Assembly (NCBI RefSeq): GCF_000146325.1
Contig: NZ_GL397067.1
Location: forward strand, 598,126 to 662,125
Source: Pediococcus acidilactici DSM 20284
Lineage (GTDB): Bacteria; Bacillota; Bacilli; Lactobacillales; Lactobacillaceae
Length of the DNA: 64,000 bases
Direction of reading: 5' to 3'
The position numbers were made by a program, and so were the translations under genes. Positions 9,031 to 18,174 of this stretch are shown here, piece after piece. The stretch's first letter is position 1. Each line of letters begins with the position of its first letter. Below the pieces are notes generated by a model. The model was given only the letters and a program-made list of their open reading frames with translations, was not told the DNA's origin and did not search any database.

Positions 9031-9813
9031 TCATTTTACTATGTTCATTATAGTAGCAAATGCCTTTTTCGTAGCAACTAGTACAACGCCCGATTTTAGC
9101 ATATTAAGTGGGCTTCCGTCAACACGGTCAACCATGAGCCCCAACACCGTCGCTAAAGCGTTTCCAGCCGCAAAATCCCATGGCTTAAGCGTGGATACAT
9201 AGCCGACTTGCTTACCTAAAATCACCCGGCTAAATTCAATCCCCGCACTTCCTAAGACCCGTGAACCTAAGCTTTGTGACTCAATTGTTTGAAAATTAAA
9301 TTTATTTGCAATTAACATCGGCCCGCTTAGCCCTACCAACCCCTCTGCTAACGGCAGATTTTCTGGCGAGGTTAGTTTCATTTCGTTACAATAGGCAACG
9401 CCCAGTCCTGGTCCTCCGTGCAGCAATCGGTCACGCATCACGTCATAAATATAGCCCAAAATCGGGTGTCCGTCCTCATACAACGCAACCATTACGGCAA
9501 AGTCTTCGCCCTGTTTTACAAAGTTCATGGTACCATCGATCGGATCGATTACCCACACTAAACCAGTAGAATCAGTGATTTGATGTTCAGTCTCTTCTGC
9601 CAATATTTTAGCTGGCTGCAATAACGGTTCTAAGTAGGCAATGATCCTTTGCTGGTTTTCTTTATCTAGCGAAGTTACTAAATCACGCCGCCCCGTTTTT
9701 TGTCCAACCGCATAATGCTTTTGCATTTGTTCTAAAATAAATTGGCGATCCTCCCGCAAAAAATCACAAATTTGTTGATCAATTTGTTCTAATTGGGTTT
9801 TAGTGATATCCAT
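9031..9813 (-). CDS. Inositol monophosphatase family protein
   Basis: This is a magnesium-dependent, lithium-sensitive-type phosphomonoesterase; the actual substrate is unknown. The 260-residue protein has the family's metal-binding signatures: AEETEH (about 72-77), WVIDPIDGTMNF (about 88-99) and the C-terminal LKPWDFAAGNAL. The ribosome binding site AAGGTGA is well placed before ATG. It overlaps the yktA end by 14 nt, so the two genes are co-translated, and it ends at a strong terminator. The closest functional label would be SuhB-like, but no rRNA-processing role can be claimed from sequence. Confidence 0.93.
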   Translation of the reverse strand: MDITKTQLEQIDQQICDFLREDRQFILEQMQKHYAVGQKTGRRDLVTSLDKENQQRIIAYLEPLLQPAKILAEETEHQITDSTGLVWVIDPIDGTMNFVKQGEDFAVMVALYEDGHPILGYIYDVMRDRLLHGGPGLGVAYCNEMKLTSPENLPLAEGLVGLSGPMLIANKFNFQTIESQSLGSRVLGSAGIEFSRVILGKQVGYVSTLKPWDFAAGNALATVLGLMVDRVDGSPLNMLKSGVVLVATKKAFATIMNIVK

Positions 9814-10096
9814 TTTCGGTCACCTTAATAATTTTTACACCTTCATCACGAAGTTGTTTAACTGCTTGAAACGGCTGCATTCCTGAATTTTGTTCAAATT
9901 CACGATAAATTCGTTTCTCTTCACTTTTATTCGGAACCACTTGCCGAAATTTATCGTAGGCGTTCTTTAACGTTTGCTTTTTAACGCCCTTTTGATAGCT
10001 TTCTTCAATTTTAGTAAAGAAATCTACTACGTCCGTAATCTCTTGAACATTCCACCGTTCGTCCAACGGATAGCTAAAATTTTCCTTAATTCCCAC
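9800..10096 (-). CDS. yktA: UPF0223 family protein (YktA-like)
   Basis: This is a 98-residue conserved protein of unknown function with the family pattern FSYPLDERWNVQEITDVVDFF and VVPNKSEEKRIYREFEQNSG. The start is a GTG (MGIKENFSYPL) with GAGG 7 nt upstream. It is cotranscribed with the overlapping inositol-phosphatase-like gene, as in B. subtilis yktA-yktC (known neighbourhood). Its promoter region overlaps that of the divergent def gene. Confidence 0.88.
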   Translation of the reverse strand: MGIKENFSYPLDERWNVQEITDVVDFFTKIEESYQKGVKKQTLKNAYDKFRQVVPNKSEEKRIYREFEQNSGMQPFQAVKQLRDEGVKIIKVTENGYH

Positions 10097-10121
10097 AATG
10101 CTACCTCACTAAAGATTTATT

Positions 10122-10149
10122 TTGTATTCTCTTTAATCTATATTATACT
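10122..10149 (+). promoter_or_regulatory. Sigma-A-type promoter for def
   Basis: TTGTAT (10122-10127), a 16-nt spacer and TATACT (10144-10149) lie about 30 nt before the def start. The minus strand carries TATAAT at 10142-10147, overlapping this -10, which could serve the divergent yktA gene. Confidence 0.6.
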
Positions 10150-10178
10150 TAATATCAGACAAATTGGAGGTTTTTATC

Positions 10179-10733
10179 TTGATTAAAATGAATGATATCA
10201 CGCGAGATGGTAATCCAGTTTTGCGCAAACGGGCCGAAAAGCTGACTTTTCCTCTCGATCCCAAGTATCTTAAAGTTGCTGACGAAATGATGGAATACCT
10301 AAAAAACAGCCAAGATCCTAAAATCGCTCAAAAATATCATTTACGAGCGGGCGTTGGTTTGGCGGCTCCCCAAATTGGCCTATCAATCCAAATGGCCTCA
10401 GTTTTAGTTCCTGGACCAGATGACGAGATTATCTTTGAAGAAACCCTCGTAAATCCGGTTATCGTCAGTCAGTCCGTTCAAGTTGCTGCACTCGACGAAG
10501 GTGAAGGTTGCCTTTCAGTAGACAAAGAAGTCCCTGGCTACGTTCCCCGCTACGACCGAATCACCATTCGGTACCAAAACGTTGAGGGTGAAGAAAAAAC
10601 CATAAAACTACGTGATTACCCCGCAATCGTATGTCAACATGAAATCGATCACCTTAAGGGAACCCTATTCTATGATCACATTAACAAAAAGGATCCATTT
10701 TCAATTGACGACAACGCCATTTTGATTGGTTAA
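10179..10733 (+). CDS. def: Peptide deformylase
   Basis: This metalloenzyme removes the formyl group from the N-terminal methionine of nascent proteins. All three metal and active-site motifs are present: [16 protein letters not shown] and [10 protein letters not shown] chose the TTG at 10179-10181 ([20 protein letters not shown]) because GGAGG lies 8 nt upstream; a TTG at 10164 would begin inside the ribosome binding site. The product is 184 residues, the usual length of the Firmicutes type. The gene is monocistronic between its own promoter and a strong terminator. Confidence 0.96.
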   Translation: MIKMNDITRDGNPVLRKRAEKLTFPLDPKYLKVADEMMEYLKNSQDPKIAQKYHLRAGVGLAAPQIGLSIQMASVLVPGPDDEIIFEETLVNPVIVSQSVQVAALDEGEGCLSVDKEVPGYVPRYDRITIRYQNVEGEEKTIKLRDYPAIVCQHEIDHLKGTLFYDHINKKDPFSIDDNAILIG

Positions 10734-10750
10734 AGATCATAAGAATGACA

Positions 10751-10799
10751 AAAGGCGCAGGTTTCTCCATTATTTTAGGAGAAGCCCTGCGTCTTTTTA
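10751..10799. terminator. Bidirectional terminator between def and the next gene
   Basis: AAGGCGCAGGTTTCTCC and GGAGAAGCCCTGCGTCTTTTT form a long stem with a 9-nt loop. It has T5 on the plus strand and an A-run on the other side, so it can end def and the convergent minus-strand gene at 10804-11262. Confidence 0.85.
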
Positions 10800-10803
10800 T
10801 TTT

Positions 10804-11262
10804 CTATAATTTGCTTAAGTCCTTTAAGTAATTTTTAGTTTGCTCGTTAATCAGGTAAACTACATCAACCTCTAAAATGTTTTTGTTTGCCCATAAATCT
10901 GAAACACGCAACATCGGTTCTTGGTCTTCCATTAAATCTTTCCTTTGACAATACTGTGTTAGCCAATAATCAATTCGGTCACCTACATCTCTAAAATTGC
11001 CCTGGTCGTTAAGTTTAATCTTGTAGTTAAACCCCACAACTGCCTGTCCCCAAACGTCTGCTACAGACGTACCGCGCTTAGTAACCAATACAAAACCCTG
11101 AGAACGCATTTGCTCAGCCACGAATCCCATGGCCTCATCAACGATGGTTTCGCCTGAGTTACGGACAATCGTCGCTGCTTTCGAAACCCTACGCCGTTTT
11201 ATATAAACCATTAGCGCTAACACTACCAGCACAAGCAACAATCCCAAAATAATTAATTTCAT
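10804..11262 (-). CDS. Hypothetical membrane-anchored protein
   Basis: I do not recognise this 152-residue product. It begins with one hydrophobic segment (MKLIILGLLLVLVVLALMVY), then a basic stop-transfer KRRR, then a soluble domain of about 125 residues with no catalytic motif that I know. The topology suggests an N-terminal anchor with the domain inside the cytoplasm (positive residues after the segment). The ribosome binding site is AAAGGA about 10 nt before ATG. It stands alone, divergent from rpoY and convergent with def. Confidence 0.75.
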   Translation of the reverse strand: MKLIILGLLLVLVVLALMVYIKRRRVSKAATIVRNSGETIVDEAMGFVAEQMRSQGFVLVTKRGTSVADVWGQAVVGFNYKIKLNDQGNFRDVGDRIDYWLTQYCQRKDLMEDQEPMLRVSDLWANKNILEVDVVYLINEQTKNYLKDLSKL

Positions 11263-11312
11263 TGAACGTCCGTCCTTTCAAAACCCTAATTCTATACTTA
11301 TAAGTACCGCTG

Positions 11313-11321
11313 TGATAAAAT
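11313..11321 (+). promoter_or_regulatory. Extended -10 promoter candidate for rpoY-rnjA
   Basis: TGA-TAAAAT is an extended -10 (TGn plus hexamer) about 95 nt before the rpoY start; no -35 match is evident. The leader contains a small perfect inverted repeat, GTTGTA-GTAA-TACAAC. Confidence 0.4.
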
Positions 11322-11414
11322 ATTCTAAGATGCGTTGTAGTAATACAACTTATTGAACGGGAAAAACTTTATTTTTATTGGAACACATTTTTATTGAAGA
11401 AGGAAGGAAAAAAC

Positions 11415-11630
11415 ATGATCTTTAAAATTTATTATCAAGAATCAAAAAAAGAAATGCCACGCCGGGAGAATACCCGCTCACTATATATTGAAGCTGACTC
11501 TCAACCAGAAGCAATTAAGCGTGTCGAAGACCACAATCCCGATTTTAACCTCGAACAAATTGAAGTTTTAGAGGGGAAAGCCCTTGAATACGAACAACAA
11601 GGGGTAAACTATAAGCTTGTGGAGTACTAA
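11415..11630 (+). CDS. rpoY: RNA polymerase epsilon subunit
   Basis: This is the small accessory subunit of RNA polymerase found in Firmicutes, which binds near the core of the enzyme. The product is 71 residues, MIFKIYYQESKKEMPRREN at the start and VNYKLVEY at the end, both family hallmarks. I chose the ATG at 11415-11417 with AAGGAAGGA about 6 nt upstream; the longer frame starting at 11394 uses a TTG without a ribosome binding site. It lies 3 nt before rnjA, the conserved rpoY-rnjA pair. Confidence 0.93.
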   Translation: MIFKIYYQESKKEMPRRENTRSLYIEADSQPEAIKRVEDHNPDFNLEQIEVLEGKALEYEQQGVNYKLVEY

Positions 11631-11633
11631 GCG

Positions 11634-13310
11634 ATGGGTAAGATTAATATAAAAAATAACGAGACGGCCGTTTATGCAATCGGTGGTCTAAATGAGATTG
11701 GAAAAAACACCTATGGAATCCAATTTCAAGACGAAATTATTGTTGTAGATGCCGGTATCAAATTCCCTGAAGACGAACTTTTAGGAATCGATTACGTCAT
11801 CCCCGATTATCAATTTTTAGTCGCAAACCAACAAAAAATAAAGGCTTTAGTGATCACCCATGGTCACGAAGACCACATTGGTGGAATCCCGTTTCTACTA
11901 CAACAAATTAACGTGCCAATCTATGCTAGTCCACTAGCTGCCGCCTTAATCCGGGGCAAACTTGAAGAGCACGGATTGTTAAAAACTACCGAAATTCACG
12001 AAATTAACGAAGATACCGTGATTAAGTTCCCTAAAACTAGCGTAAGCTTCTTTAGGACCACCCATTCTATTCCGGACACTCTCGGAGTAGCGGTGCACAC
12101 CCCTTCTGGCGTGATTGTGGAAACTGGTGACTTCAAGTTCGATCTCACCCCTACCACCCACCAGCCGCCTAATTTACAAAAAATGGCTAAGTTAGGTGAC
12201 GAAGGCGTACTGTTATTGATGTCCGATAGTACGAATGCTGAACGTGACGAATTTACCAAATCCGAACGCTGGGTTGGTAAATCAATCCGTAAAATTTTTG
12301 AAGAAGTTCAAGGACGGATCATTTTTGCGACCTTTGCTTCCAATATTTCCCGGATTCAAATGGCCGCCGAGGCTGCGCTGAAGCACGGCCGTAAAATTGC
12401 GGTCTTTGGGCGCTCTATGGAAGCAGCGTTAGTTAACGGACGTGAACTAGGCTACTTAGATATTCCTGACGAAGCGTTGGTTAATGCTGAAGAAATCCGG
12501 CACCTCCCCGCTGATAAAGTATTGATTATGTGTACCGGCTCGCAGGGTGAGCCAATGGCCGCCCTAAGCCGAATCGCTAACGGGACTCACCGACAAATTT
12601 CGATTGAACCTGGTGATACAGTTGTATTTTCAAGTAATCCGATTCCTGGAAACACAATCAGTGTAAATAACGTAATCAACGAATTGGAAGAAGCCGGAGC
12701 ACGAGTTATTCATGGTAAAGTCAACAACATCCACACTTCTGGACACGGTGGCCAAGATGAACAAAAATTAATGCTCCGTTTAATGAAACCTAAATACTTC
12801 ATGCCAATCCATGGCGAATACCGGATGCTTCAATTGCATACCGAATTAGCTCACGACTGTGACATTCCCTTCGAAAATAGCTTTATCATGTCCAACGGGG
12901 ACGTCTTAGCCTTAACTAAAGACTCTGCTCGGCGTTGCGGTCATTTTAATGCCGGGGACGTCTATGTTGATGGTAATGGCATTGGCGACATTGGTAACGT
13001 CGTTTTGCGTGATCGTCAATTACTCTCTGAAGAAGGTTTAGTGGTCGTCGTAGCCACCATTAACCTCAAGACCAAAATGATTGAATCAGGACCAGATCTA
13101 TTATCGCGTGGGTTTGTTTATATGCGTGAATCTGGGGAACTCATTAATGAAGGACGGCGGCGAATGTTTGCCACGATTCGGCAAGCCATGCGCAACCCTC
13201 ACGCTAACGAAGCTTCAATTAATCGAGCAATCATTGATGATTTACAAAAATTCCTGTACGATCAGACCGAACGTCACCCGGTAATCATCCCAATGTTAAT
13301 TATGGATTAA
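11634..13310 (+). CDS. rnjA: Ribonuclease J1
   Basis: This metallo-beta-lactamase/beta-CASP nuclease has 5'-to-3' exonuclease and endonuclease activity and is central to mRNA decay and rRNA maturation in Firmicutes. The 558-residue product has the zinc motif HGHEDH (residues 76-81), GDFKFD, the beta-CASP segment with MCTGSQGEP, and HTSGHGG. The length matches J1. The ribosome binding site GGAG lies in the end of rpoY, so translation is probably coupled. A terminator follows directly. Confidence 0.97.
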   Translation: MGKINIKNNETAVYAIGGLNEIGKNTYGIQFQDEIIVVDAGIKFPEDELLGIDYVIPDYQFLVANQQKIKALVITHGHEDHIGGIPFLLQQINVPIYASPLAAALIRGKLEEHGLLKTTEIHEINEDTVIKFPKTSVSFFRTTHSIPDTLGVAVHTPSGVIVETGDFKFDLTPTTHQPPNLQKMAKLGDEGVLLLMSDSTNAERDEFTKSERWVGKSIRKIFEEVQGRIIFATFASNISRIQMAAEAALKHGRKIAVFGRSMEAALVNGRELGYLDIPDEALVNAEEIRHLPADKVLIMCTGSQGEPMAALSRIANGTHRQISIEPGDTVVFSSNPIPGNTISVNNVINELEEAGARVIHGKVNNIHTSGHGGQDEQKLMLRLMKPKYFMPIHGEYRMLQLHTELAHDCDIPFENSFIMSNGDVLALTKDSARRCGHFNAGDVYVDGNGIGDIGNVVLRDRQLLSEEGLVVVVATINLKTKMIESGPDLLSRGFVYMRESGELINEGRRRMFATIRQAMRNPHANEASINRAIIDDLQKFLYDQTERHPVIIPMLIMD

Positions 13311-13317
13311 AATTTCA

Positions 13318-13350
13318 AACACCGCTAAATCAAAATTAGCGGTGTTTTTT
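13318..13350 (+). terminator. Rho-independent terminator after rnjA
   Basis: ACACCGCTAA and TTAGCGGTGT form a perfect 10-bp stem with a 7-nt loop, followed by T6. Confidence 0.9.
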
Positions 13351-13469
13351 AATATCTACCGCTTGCAATGTGGCTTAACTACTCCACTTAACTTGCCTAC
13401 CCCTCCCCCTGCGCAACAATCCTGCTAAATTTCACTATTGAAAATTGATTCCGTGCTAACAAGAACATA

Positions 13470-13502
13470 CAAAAAGGCCCCGCTAGTAAAAGCGGAGCCT
13501 TG
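13470..13502 (-). terminator. Rho-independent terminator after the LysM-NlpC/P60 gene
   Basis: On the minus strand AAGGCTCCGCT pairs with AGCGGGGCCTT around a TTTACT-type loop and is followed by a T-run. It lies 22 nt after the hydrolase stop codon. Confidence 0.85.
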
Positions 13503-13524
13503 TGAAGACGACTGTTAGTCAATC

Positions 13525-14946
13525 TTATTTAACTCTCCCAGCAAAGCTTGGGTAGAAGTATGATGAAATTGTTTGTACTTTAACGTTTTGACCAAAGGTT
13601 GGTGCACTTGCGTATTGGTTGTTACCAAGGTAAATACCAACGTGGTAAGTTGCTCCTGGAGTACCCCAGAATAACAAGTCACCTGGTTGAGCAGCTGAAA
13701 CTGACTCTTTGTTAACGTATGATTCCATTGCTACGGTGTAGCTTGGTAAGCTAATCCCTGCAGCATGTTGGAATACGTAAGATACAAAACCAGAGCAGTC
13801 AAATCCTGCAGGTGTCTTACCGCCCCAAACATAAGGAATGGTGTTGTTAGCTAACGAAGTAGCCAAACCGGTAACTGATCCTGTGTTTTGGACGTTGCTA
13901 GTTGCTGCACTTGATGGTGCCGCTGATGAAGCGACGTGGTTTGTTGAAGCTGCAGGAGCTGCACTCGATGGTGCTGCCGATGAAGCGACATGATTAGTCG
14001 TTGCAGGAGCACTTGATGGTGCTGCTGACGAAGCGACGTGATTTGTAGCTGCAGGAGCACTCGATGGTGCTACTGATGAAGCGACATGGTTTGTTGCTGC
14101 AGGAGCACTTGATGGTGCCACTGATGAAGCAGCTTGTTGTTGCTTACTAATTTGTGGAGCAGCTGAACTTGCTGCTTGGTTTGCATTAGTAGCAACCGAA
14201 GCACTGCTTGCTGCAGAAGCAGGTTTGCTGTAGCTATGGCTTGCTGCACTGTTTGCTTGAGTAGAAGAAGCTGTTGCTACACTACTTGGAGCAACTGAAC
14301 TTGGAGCTACAGAGCTTGCTGCACTCGAAGTAACTGCACTACTTGGAGTTTGGCTAGCTGCAGAACTGCTTTGTACCGCTGAAGAAACTGCTGCACTATT
14401 GGAAGCTGCTGATTGAGTAGCTTGCGAAGTTGGAGTTTGTACTTGTGGCTTAGCAGCTGAACTTGCTGGTGCTGCAGGTGCTACATATGTACTGTGTGTT
14501 GAAACGGTATTTCCGCTAGGAATGTTAAGTTGTTGTCCCACAAGAATTAATGAGCTAGTCAAGTGGTTTGCTTGCATTAAAGCGTTAACTGAAACACCAT
14601 AACGCTGAGCAATTACTGAAAGACTGTCGCCACTCTTTACCGTAACCGAGTCAGCCTTTACTTTGTCACTAACACTTGTTTTGGGTTCGGCGTTGTTCTT
14701 TTCTGGAATATTGATTTCTTGACCAACAAAAATCAAGTGACTGTTTTGATTAATGTTATTCAAGGATTCAATACTCTTAATGGAAACTCCGTATTTTTGA
14801 GAAAGTGCCCAAACTGTGTCGTTCTTTTGAACTTTCACAGAATCAGCATGCGCAACTGCTTGTGAACCGCCAGCAACAAGTAATCCCGCACCGGCTACTC
14901 CGGCAAGCAATAATTTGGACGCATTTGATTTAGATTTAGATACCAT
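13525..14946 (-). CDS. Secreted LysM - NlpC/P60 peptidoglycan hydrolase
   Basis: This predicted cell wall endopeptidase would cut stem-peptide bonds in peptidoglycan, probably at daughter-cell separation. Domain order: signal peptide (LLLAGVAGAGLLVAGGSQAVAHA), LysM 1 (VQKNDTVWALSQKYGVS to GQEINIP), LysM 2 (VKSGDSLSVIAQRYGVS to GQQLNIP), a Ser/Ala linker of roughly 200 residues, and NlpC/P60 with catalytic Cys in GFDCSGF and His in TYHVGIYLGN. The ATG at 14944-14946 gives 473 residues but sits 14 nt from AAGGAG; a GTG at 14961 abuts that site, so the exact start is uncertain. A WalR-like box lies about 270 nt upstream. Confidence 0.92.
   Translation of the reverse strand: MVSKSKSNASKLLLAGVAGAGLLVAGGSQAVAHADSVKVQKNDTVWALSQKYGVSIKSIESLNNINQNSHLIFVGQEINIPEKNNAEPKTSVSDKVKADSVTVKSGDSLSVIAQRYGVSVNALMQANHLTSSLILVGQQLNIPSGNTVSTHSTYVAPAAPASSAAKPQVQTPTSQATQSAASNSAAVSSAVQSSSAASQTPSSAVTSSAASSVAPSSVAPSSVATASSTQANSAASHSYSKPASAASSASVATNANQAASSAAPQISKQQQAASSVAPSSAPAATNHVASSVAPSSAPAATNHVASSAAPSSAPATTNHVASSAAPSSAAPAASTNHVASSAAPSSAATSNVQNTGSVTGLATSLANNTIPYVWGGKTPAGFDCSGFVSYVFQHAAGISLPSYTVAMESYVNKESVSAAQPGDLLFWGTPGATYHVGIYLGNNQYASAPTFGQNVKVQTISSYFYPSFAGRVK
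13910..14130 (-). repeat. Tandem repeats in the Ser/Ala linker of the NlpC/P60 protein
   Basis: About five in-frame units of 48-54 bp encode variants of the 16-residue unit SSAAPSSAPAATNHVA, one of them 18 residues. The DNA copies are close but not identical. Such low-complexity linkers span the wall and vary in unit number between strains. Confidence 0.85.
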
Positions 14947-15213
14947 TATAAGTTTGTCCACTCCTTAAAGTTTTCGATTTATATATTATTTCATTCGACT
15001 TTATTCAAAATAAATTATAATTGGTTTTGCACGTCTATAATATTAGCATTTTTCGCCAACTTTGAAAACACTATTTATACATCAGATATTCAATTTTTCT
15101 TTAGGAATTCTTATAAACCCCTTCAATACGGTGTTTAACAAAACTTAATAAATTCAAATTTTTTTGTCCCGCTTTTTTGATAAAAAGCTTAATTTCAAGC
15201 ACATTTAGCTAGC

Positions 15214-15230
15214 GTTACAGTTTTGTTACA
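15214..15230 (-). promoter_or_regulatory. WalR (YycF)-type operator upstream of the wall hydrolase
   Basis: The minus strand reads TGTAAC-AAAAC-TGTAAC, an exact match to the published WalR consensus of two TGTWAH hexamers separated by 5 nt. WalR is known to control NlpC/P60 and LysM wall hydrolases in Firmicutes. That it acts here is inferred. Confidence 0.55.
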
Positions 15231-15271
15231 AAAAAAGCACATTGTTACAAACCTTGTAACAATATGCTTTA
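15229..15271 (-). terminator. Rho-independent terminator after fruA
   Basis: On the minus strand AAAGCATATTGTTACAA pairs with TTGTAACAATGTGCTTT around a 3-nt loop and is followed by a T-run. It ends the fruR-fruK-fruA transcript and touches the WalR-like box. Confidence 0.85.
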
Positions 15272-15308
15272 TTGCATTAACTATTTTTATGCACAAAATG
15301 AATATTTA

Positions 15309-17252
15309 TTAGTCATTAGTAGTGCGCCGTGGCTTCCAGATTCCCATAATGAACCCTGCAACTACTGCCCCAATTAAGACTGATAGGACGTAGAAGAGCT
15401 TGTGATCCGCTAACGCAATTACCCAAAGGCCACCATGTGGTGCAGGAACGCTAACTTTCCAAAGCTGACTTAGTCCACCACCAATTGCTGAACCTACAAT
15501 ACTTGAGCCGATTACCCGGAGCGGATCAGCCGTAGCAAATGGAATTGCCCCTTCGGTAATGAAGGAAATTCCTAATACCCAGTTAGAAATCCCCGCTTCG
15601 CGTTCTTGTTCAGTGAACTTCTTTGGCCAGAAAGTTGTCGCAATGGCCGTTGCTAATGGTGGAACCATCCCACCTACCATTACGGCCGCCATTAGATCAC
15701 CATTTTTGGTTGACGTAAAGGCCGCAATCGCAAATGCGTAAGCCGCTTTATTAAACGGACCACCCATATCAATCGACATCATTCCGGCTAAGACAGCTCC
15801 TAAGAGGACTGCATTACCAGTACCCATGCCTTCCAAAACACCAGTTACCCAAGCGTTTACCGCCGCAAATACCGGGTTAATAATGAAGAACATTAGGGCC
15901 CCAACTAACAATAAACTGACAATTGGGTAGAATAGCATCGGTTTCAAACCTTCTAATGATTTAGGAATGAAGCGGAAGAACTTCTTTAGCGCATTGACAA
16001 TTAAACCAGCCGCAAAACCAGCAATCAATCCACCAATGAAACCTGAAACACTATTAGTATGCATAATGCTTGCCGCCGATTGGGTAGCCATGTAACCACC
16101 AACTACCCCGGGCATTAACGCAGGTAAATCACCAATTGATTGAGCAATAAACCCAGCTAAAATCGGAATTAAGAACGAAAAGGCGTAATTACCGATATCG
16201 TTTGGGAAGGTGAACCATAAGCTGGTTGCCGAAGTATATCGTTCAATAAAGAACGAAATCGCCATGATAATCCCACCACCAACTACGAATGGTAGCATGT
16301 GGGAAATTCCGTTCATCAAGTCCTTATATACTTCGTTCCAAAAACCGCCCTTAGATTCATCAGCAGCATCATCGCCATCGGCTTGGCTTGCATGAAACGT
16401 GCTTGCCTGATGGTTTTCGACCATTTCAATTAATTCATCAGCTTTGTTGATCCCATCAATTACCGGCCGATTTAGCAAGGGTTTCCCATTGAAACGCGCC
16501 ATTTCAACCTTTTTATCGGCGGTGACAATTACTCCGTCTGCACGTTCAATATCTTCCTTAGTTAAACGATGCTTTACCCCTTCGGAACCGTTAGTTTCAA
16601 CCTTAATATCGATTCCCTTATCTTTAGCTGCTTTTTTCAAAGCTGCTTCCGCCATGTAAGTGTGGGCAATTCCGTTAGGACAAGCTGAAACCGCAACGAT
16701 AAATGGTTTTTGGGTTGCTGAAGTTTCTTCAGTTGCAGGAGCCGCATTCGTTGCAGGAGCTTCGTCTTGAGTATCTGCAGCATCTTCGGCATCCTTCGCC
16801 GCTTCCGCTTCTTCAAACAATTTAATCACGTCGTCAGTACTTTCCGCTTTTTTCAACTTCGCAACTAGGTCCGGGTTGATTAACAAACTGGAAAGTTTTG
16901 CCAGCGCTTGTAAATGGGCGTTATTCGCACCCTCAGGAGCTGCAATCATAAAGAAGAGGTGGACTGGTTGTCCATCTAAGGCATTAAAATCAACGCCTTG
17001 ACTGCTCTTAGCAAATAACACGGCTGCTTGGTTAACCGCATCAGTTTTAGCATGTGGCATAGCAATCCCATCACCAATTCCGGTGGTGGATTCTGCTTCC
17101 CGATCTAATATTCCTTTAAGATATTTTGCACGATCGGTAACGACTCCTTCAGCCACGTACTTATCAATCATTTCGTTAATCGCTGCTTCTTTTGAATCAG
17201 CTTTTAAATCTAGAATCATCAAATTTGGTTTGAGTAGATCCTTAATTTTCAT
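15309..17252 (-). CDS. fruA: Fructose PTS transporter, EIIABC fusion
   Basis: This membrane permease takes up fructose and phosphorylates it to fructose-1-phosphate using phosphate from HPr. Domains in order: EIIA (about 1-145, phosphorylated His67 in AMPHAKT), an Ala/Glu-rich linker, EIIB (about 182-280, phosphorylated Cys191 in SACPNGIAHTYMA), then a polytopic EIIC of the fructose family (about 305-647). All three domains look intact at 647 residues. It lies 10 nt after fruK and is last in the operon before a terminator. Confidence 0.96.
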   Translation of the reverse strand: MKIKDLLKPNLMILDLKADSKEAAINEMIDKYVAEGVVTDRAKYLKGILDREAESTTGIGDGIAMPHAKTDAVNQAAVLFAKSSQGVDFNALDGQPVHLFFMIAAPEGANNAHLQALAKLSSLLINPDLVAKLKKAESTDDVIKLFEEAEAAKDAEDAADTQDEAPATNAAPATEETSATQKPFIVAVSACPNGIAHTYMAEAALKKAAKDKGIDIKVETNGSEGVKHRLTKEDIERADGVIVTADKKVEMARFNGKPLLNRPVIDGINKADELIEMVENHQASTFHASQADGDDAADESKGGFWNEVYKDLMNGISHMLPFVVGGGIIMAISFFIERYTSATSLWFTFPNDIGNYAFSFLIPILAGFIAQSIGDLPALMPGVVGGYMATQSAASIMHTNSVSGFIGGLIAGFAAGLIVNALKKFFRFIPKSLEGLKPMLFYPIVSLLLVGALMFFIINPVFAAVNAWVTGVLEGMGTGNAVLLGAVLAGMMSIDMGGPFNKAAYAFAIAAFTSTKNGDLMAAVMVGGMVPPLATAIATTFWPKKFTEQEREAGISNWVLGISFITEGAIPFATADPLRVIGSSIVGSAIGGGLSQLWKVSVPAPHGGLWVIALADHKLFYVLSVLIGAVVAGFIMGIWKPRRTTND

Positions 17253-17262
17253 CCTTCATGCC

Positions 17263-18174
17263 TCACTTTTCAAAAATTTCAATTGCGTTAGCAACTTCAT
17301 CAATCTTAGCTTTGGTGGCAATGTCTAGTGAAAAGGCCGTTGCACTACCACAAGCTAAGCCTTGTTTAAAGGCCCGTTGCTTATCGTGGGATTTAACCAA
17401 TTCTCCAACAAATCCAGCAAGCATTGAATCACCTGCCCCAACCGAATTAACAACGGTGCCTTTAGGTGCAAAACTGCGGAAAACCTGATCCTCAGTAACG
17501 AGCATCCCTCCTTCGCCAGCCATTGAAATCATTACATTTTGAGCGCCCATTTCAATTAGCTTTTTACCATATTCTTCAATTTGGTCATCGGAAGTTAGCT
17601 TTACCCCGAATAAATCTCCGAGCTCATGATTGTTAGGCTTAACGACCAGCGGATGGCTATCCAACGTATCTAACAAACCTTGTCCTGTTGTATCAACCGC
17701 GAAGCTCGCTCCATTTTGGCCGATCTTCTTGATAATGTCATCGTACAAAGTTTGTGGTAAGTTTGCTGGAACACTACCGGAGAAAATCACTACGTCGCCT
17801 GCCCCAACCTGGTCGAACTTGGCCATGAATTGGCTTAGTTCTTCATCGTCAATATTAGGCCCCAACGCGTTTAATTCCGTTTCTTGTTGAGCGTGAATTT
17901 TCACATTAATCCGGGTATCTTCCTTAATGCCAACAAAATCGGAATGGACCTTTAACTCTGTCAAGGCGTCGGCCACAAATTGCCCGGTAAATCCCCCTAA
18001 AAATCCAAGGGCGGTATTTTCCACATCTAGTTCATTAAGAATCCGGGAAACGTTGATGCCCTTTCCCCCAGGAAACTTACTTGCAGACTTCAATCGATTA
18101 ACTAGCCCAACTTGCATTTCGTCTAAGCTGATTACGTAATCGATTGAGGGATTAAGCGTTACTGTATAAATCAT
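17263..18174 (-). CDS. fruK: 1-phosphofructokinase
   Basis: This PfkB-family kinase converts fructose-1-phosphate to fructose-1,6-bisphosphate, joining PTS fructose uptake to glycolysis. The 303-residue product begins MIYTVTLNPSIDYVISLDEM and has the substrate motif FPGGKGINVSR (about 33-43) and the PfkB signature VNSVGAGDSMLAGF with the catalytic Asp. Its start overlaps the fruR end by 4 nt (ATGA) and fruA follows after 10 nt. Confidence 0.96.
   Translation of the reverse strand: MIYTVTLNPSIDYVISLDEMQVGLVNRLKSASKFPGGKGINVSRILNELDVENTALGFLGGFTGQFVADALTELKVHSDFVGIKEDTRINVKIHAQQETELNALGPNIDDEELSQFMAKFDQVGAGDVVIFSGSVPANLPQTLYDDIIKKIGQNGASFAVDTTGQGLLDTLDSHPLVVKPNNHELGDLFGVKLTSDDQIEEYGKKLIEMGAQNVMISMAGEGGMLVTEDQVFRSFAPKGTVVNSVGAGDSMLAGFVGELVKSHDKQRAFKQGLACGSATAFSLDIATKAKIDEVANAIEIFEK

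Larger units (their letters stand above)
14947..15308. other. Intergenic region between the wall hydrolase and fruA
   Basis: This 362-base gene-free stretch holds the fruA terminator (15229-15271), a WalR-like direct repeat (15214-15230) and an AT-rich leader of the hydrolase gene. Several weak -35/-10 pairs are visible on the minus strand, none convincing enough to call. Confidence 0.7.

Noticed and set aside
13851..14060. Alternative-frame 69-codon frame in the repeat region
   Set aside because: It is a by-product of the repetitive codons in another frame, with Gln/Leu/His low-complexity translation.
13851..14130. Regular repeats that could suggest a CRISPR array
   Set aside because: The units are in frame, have no unique spacers and encode the Ser/Ala linker of the wall hydrolase.
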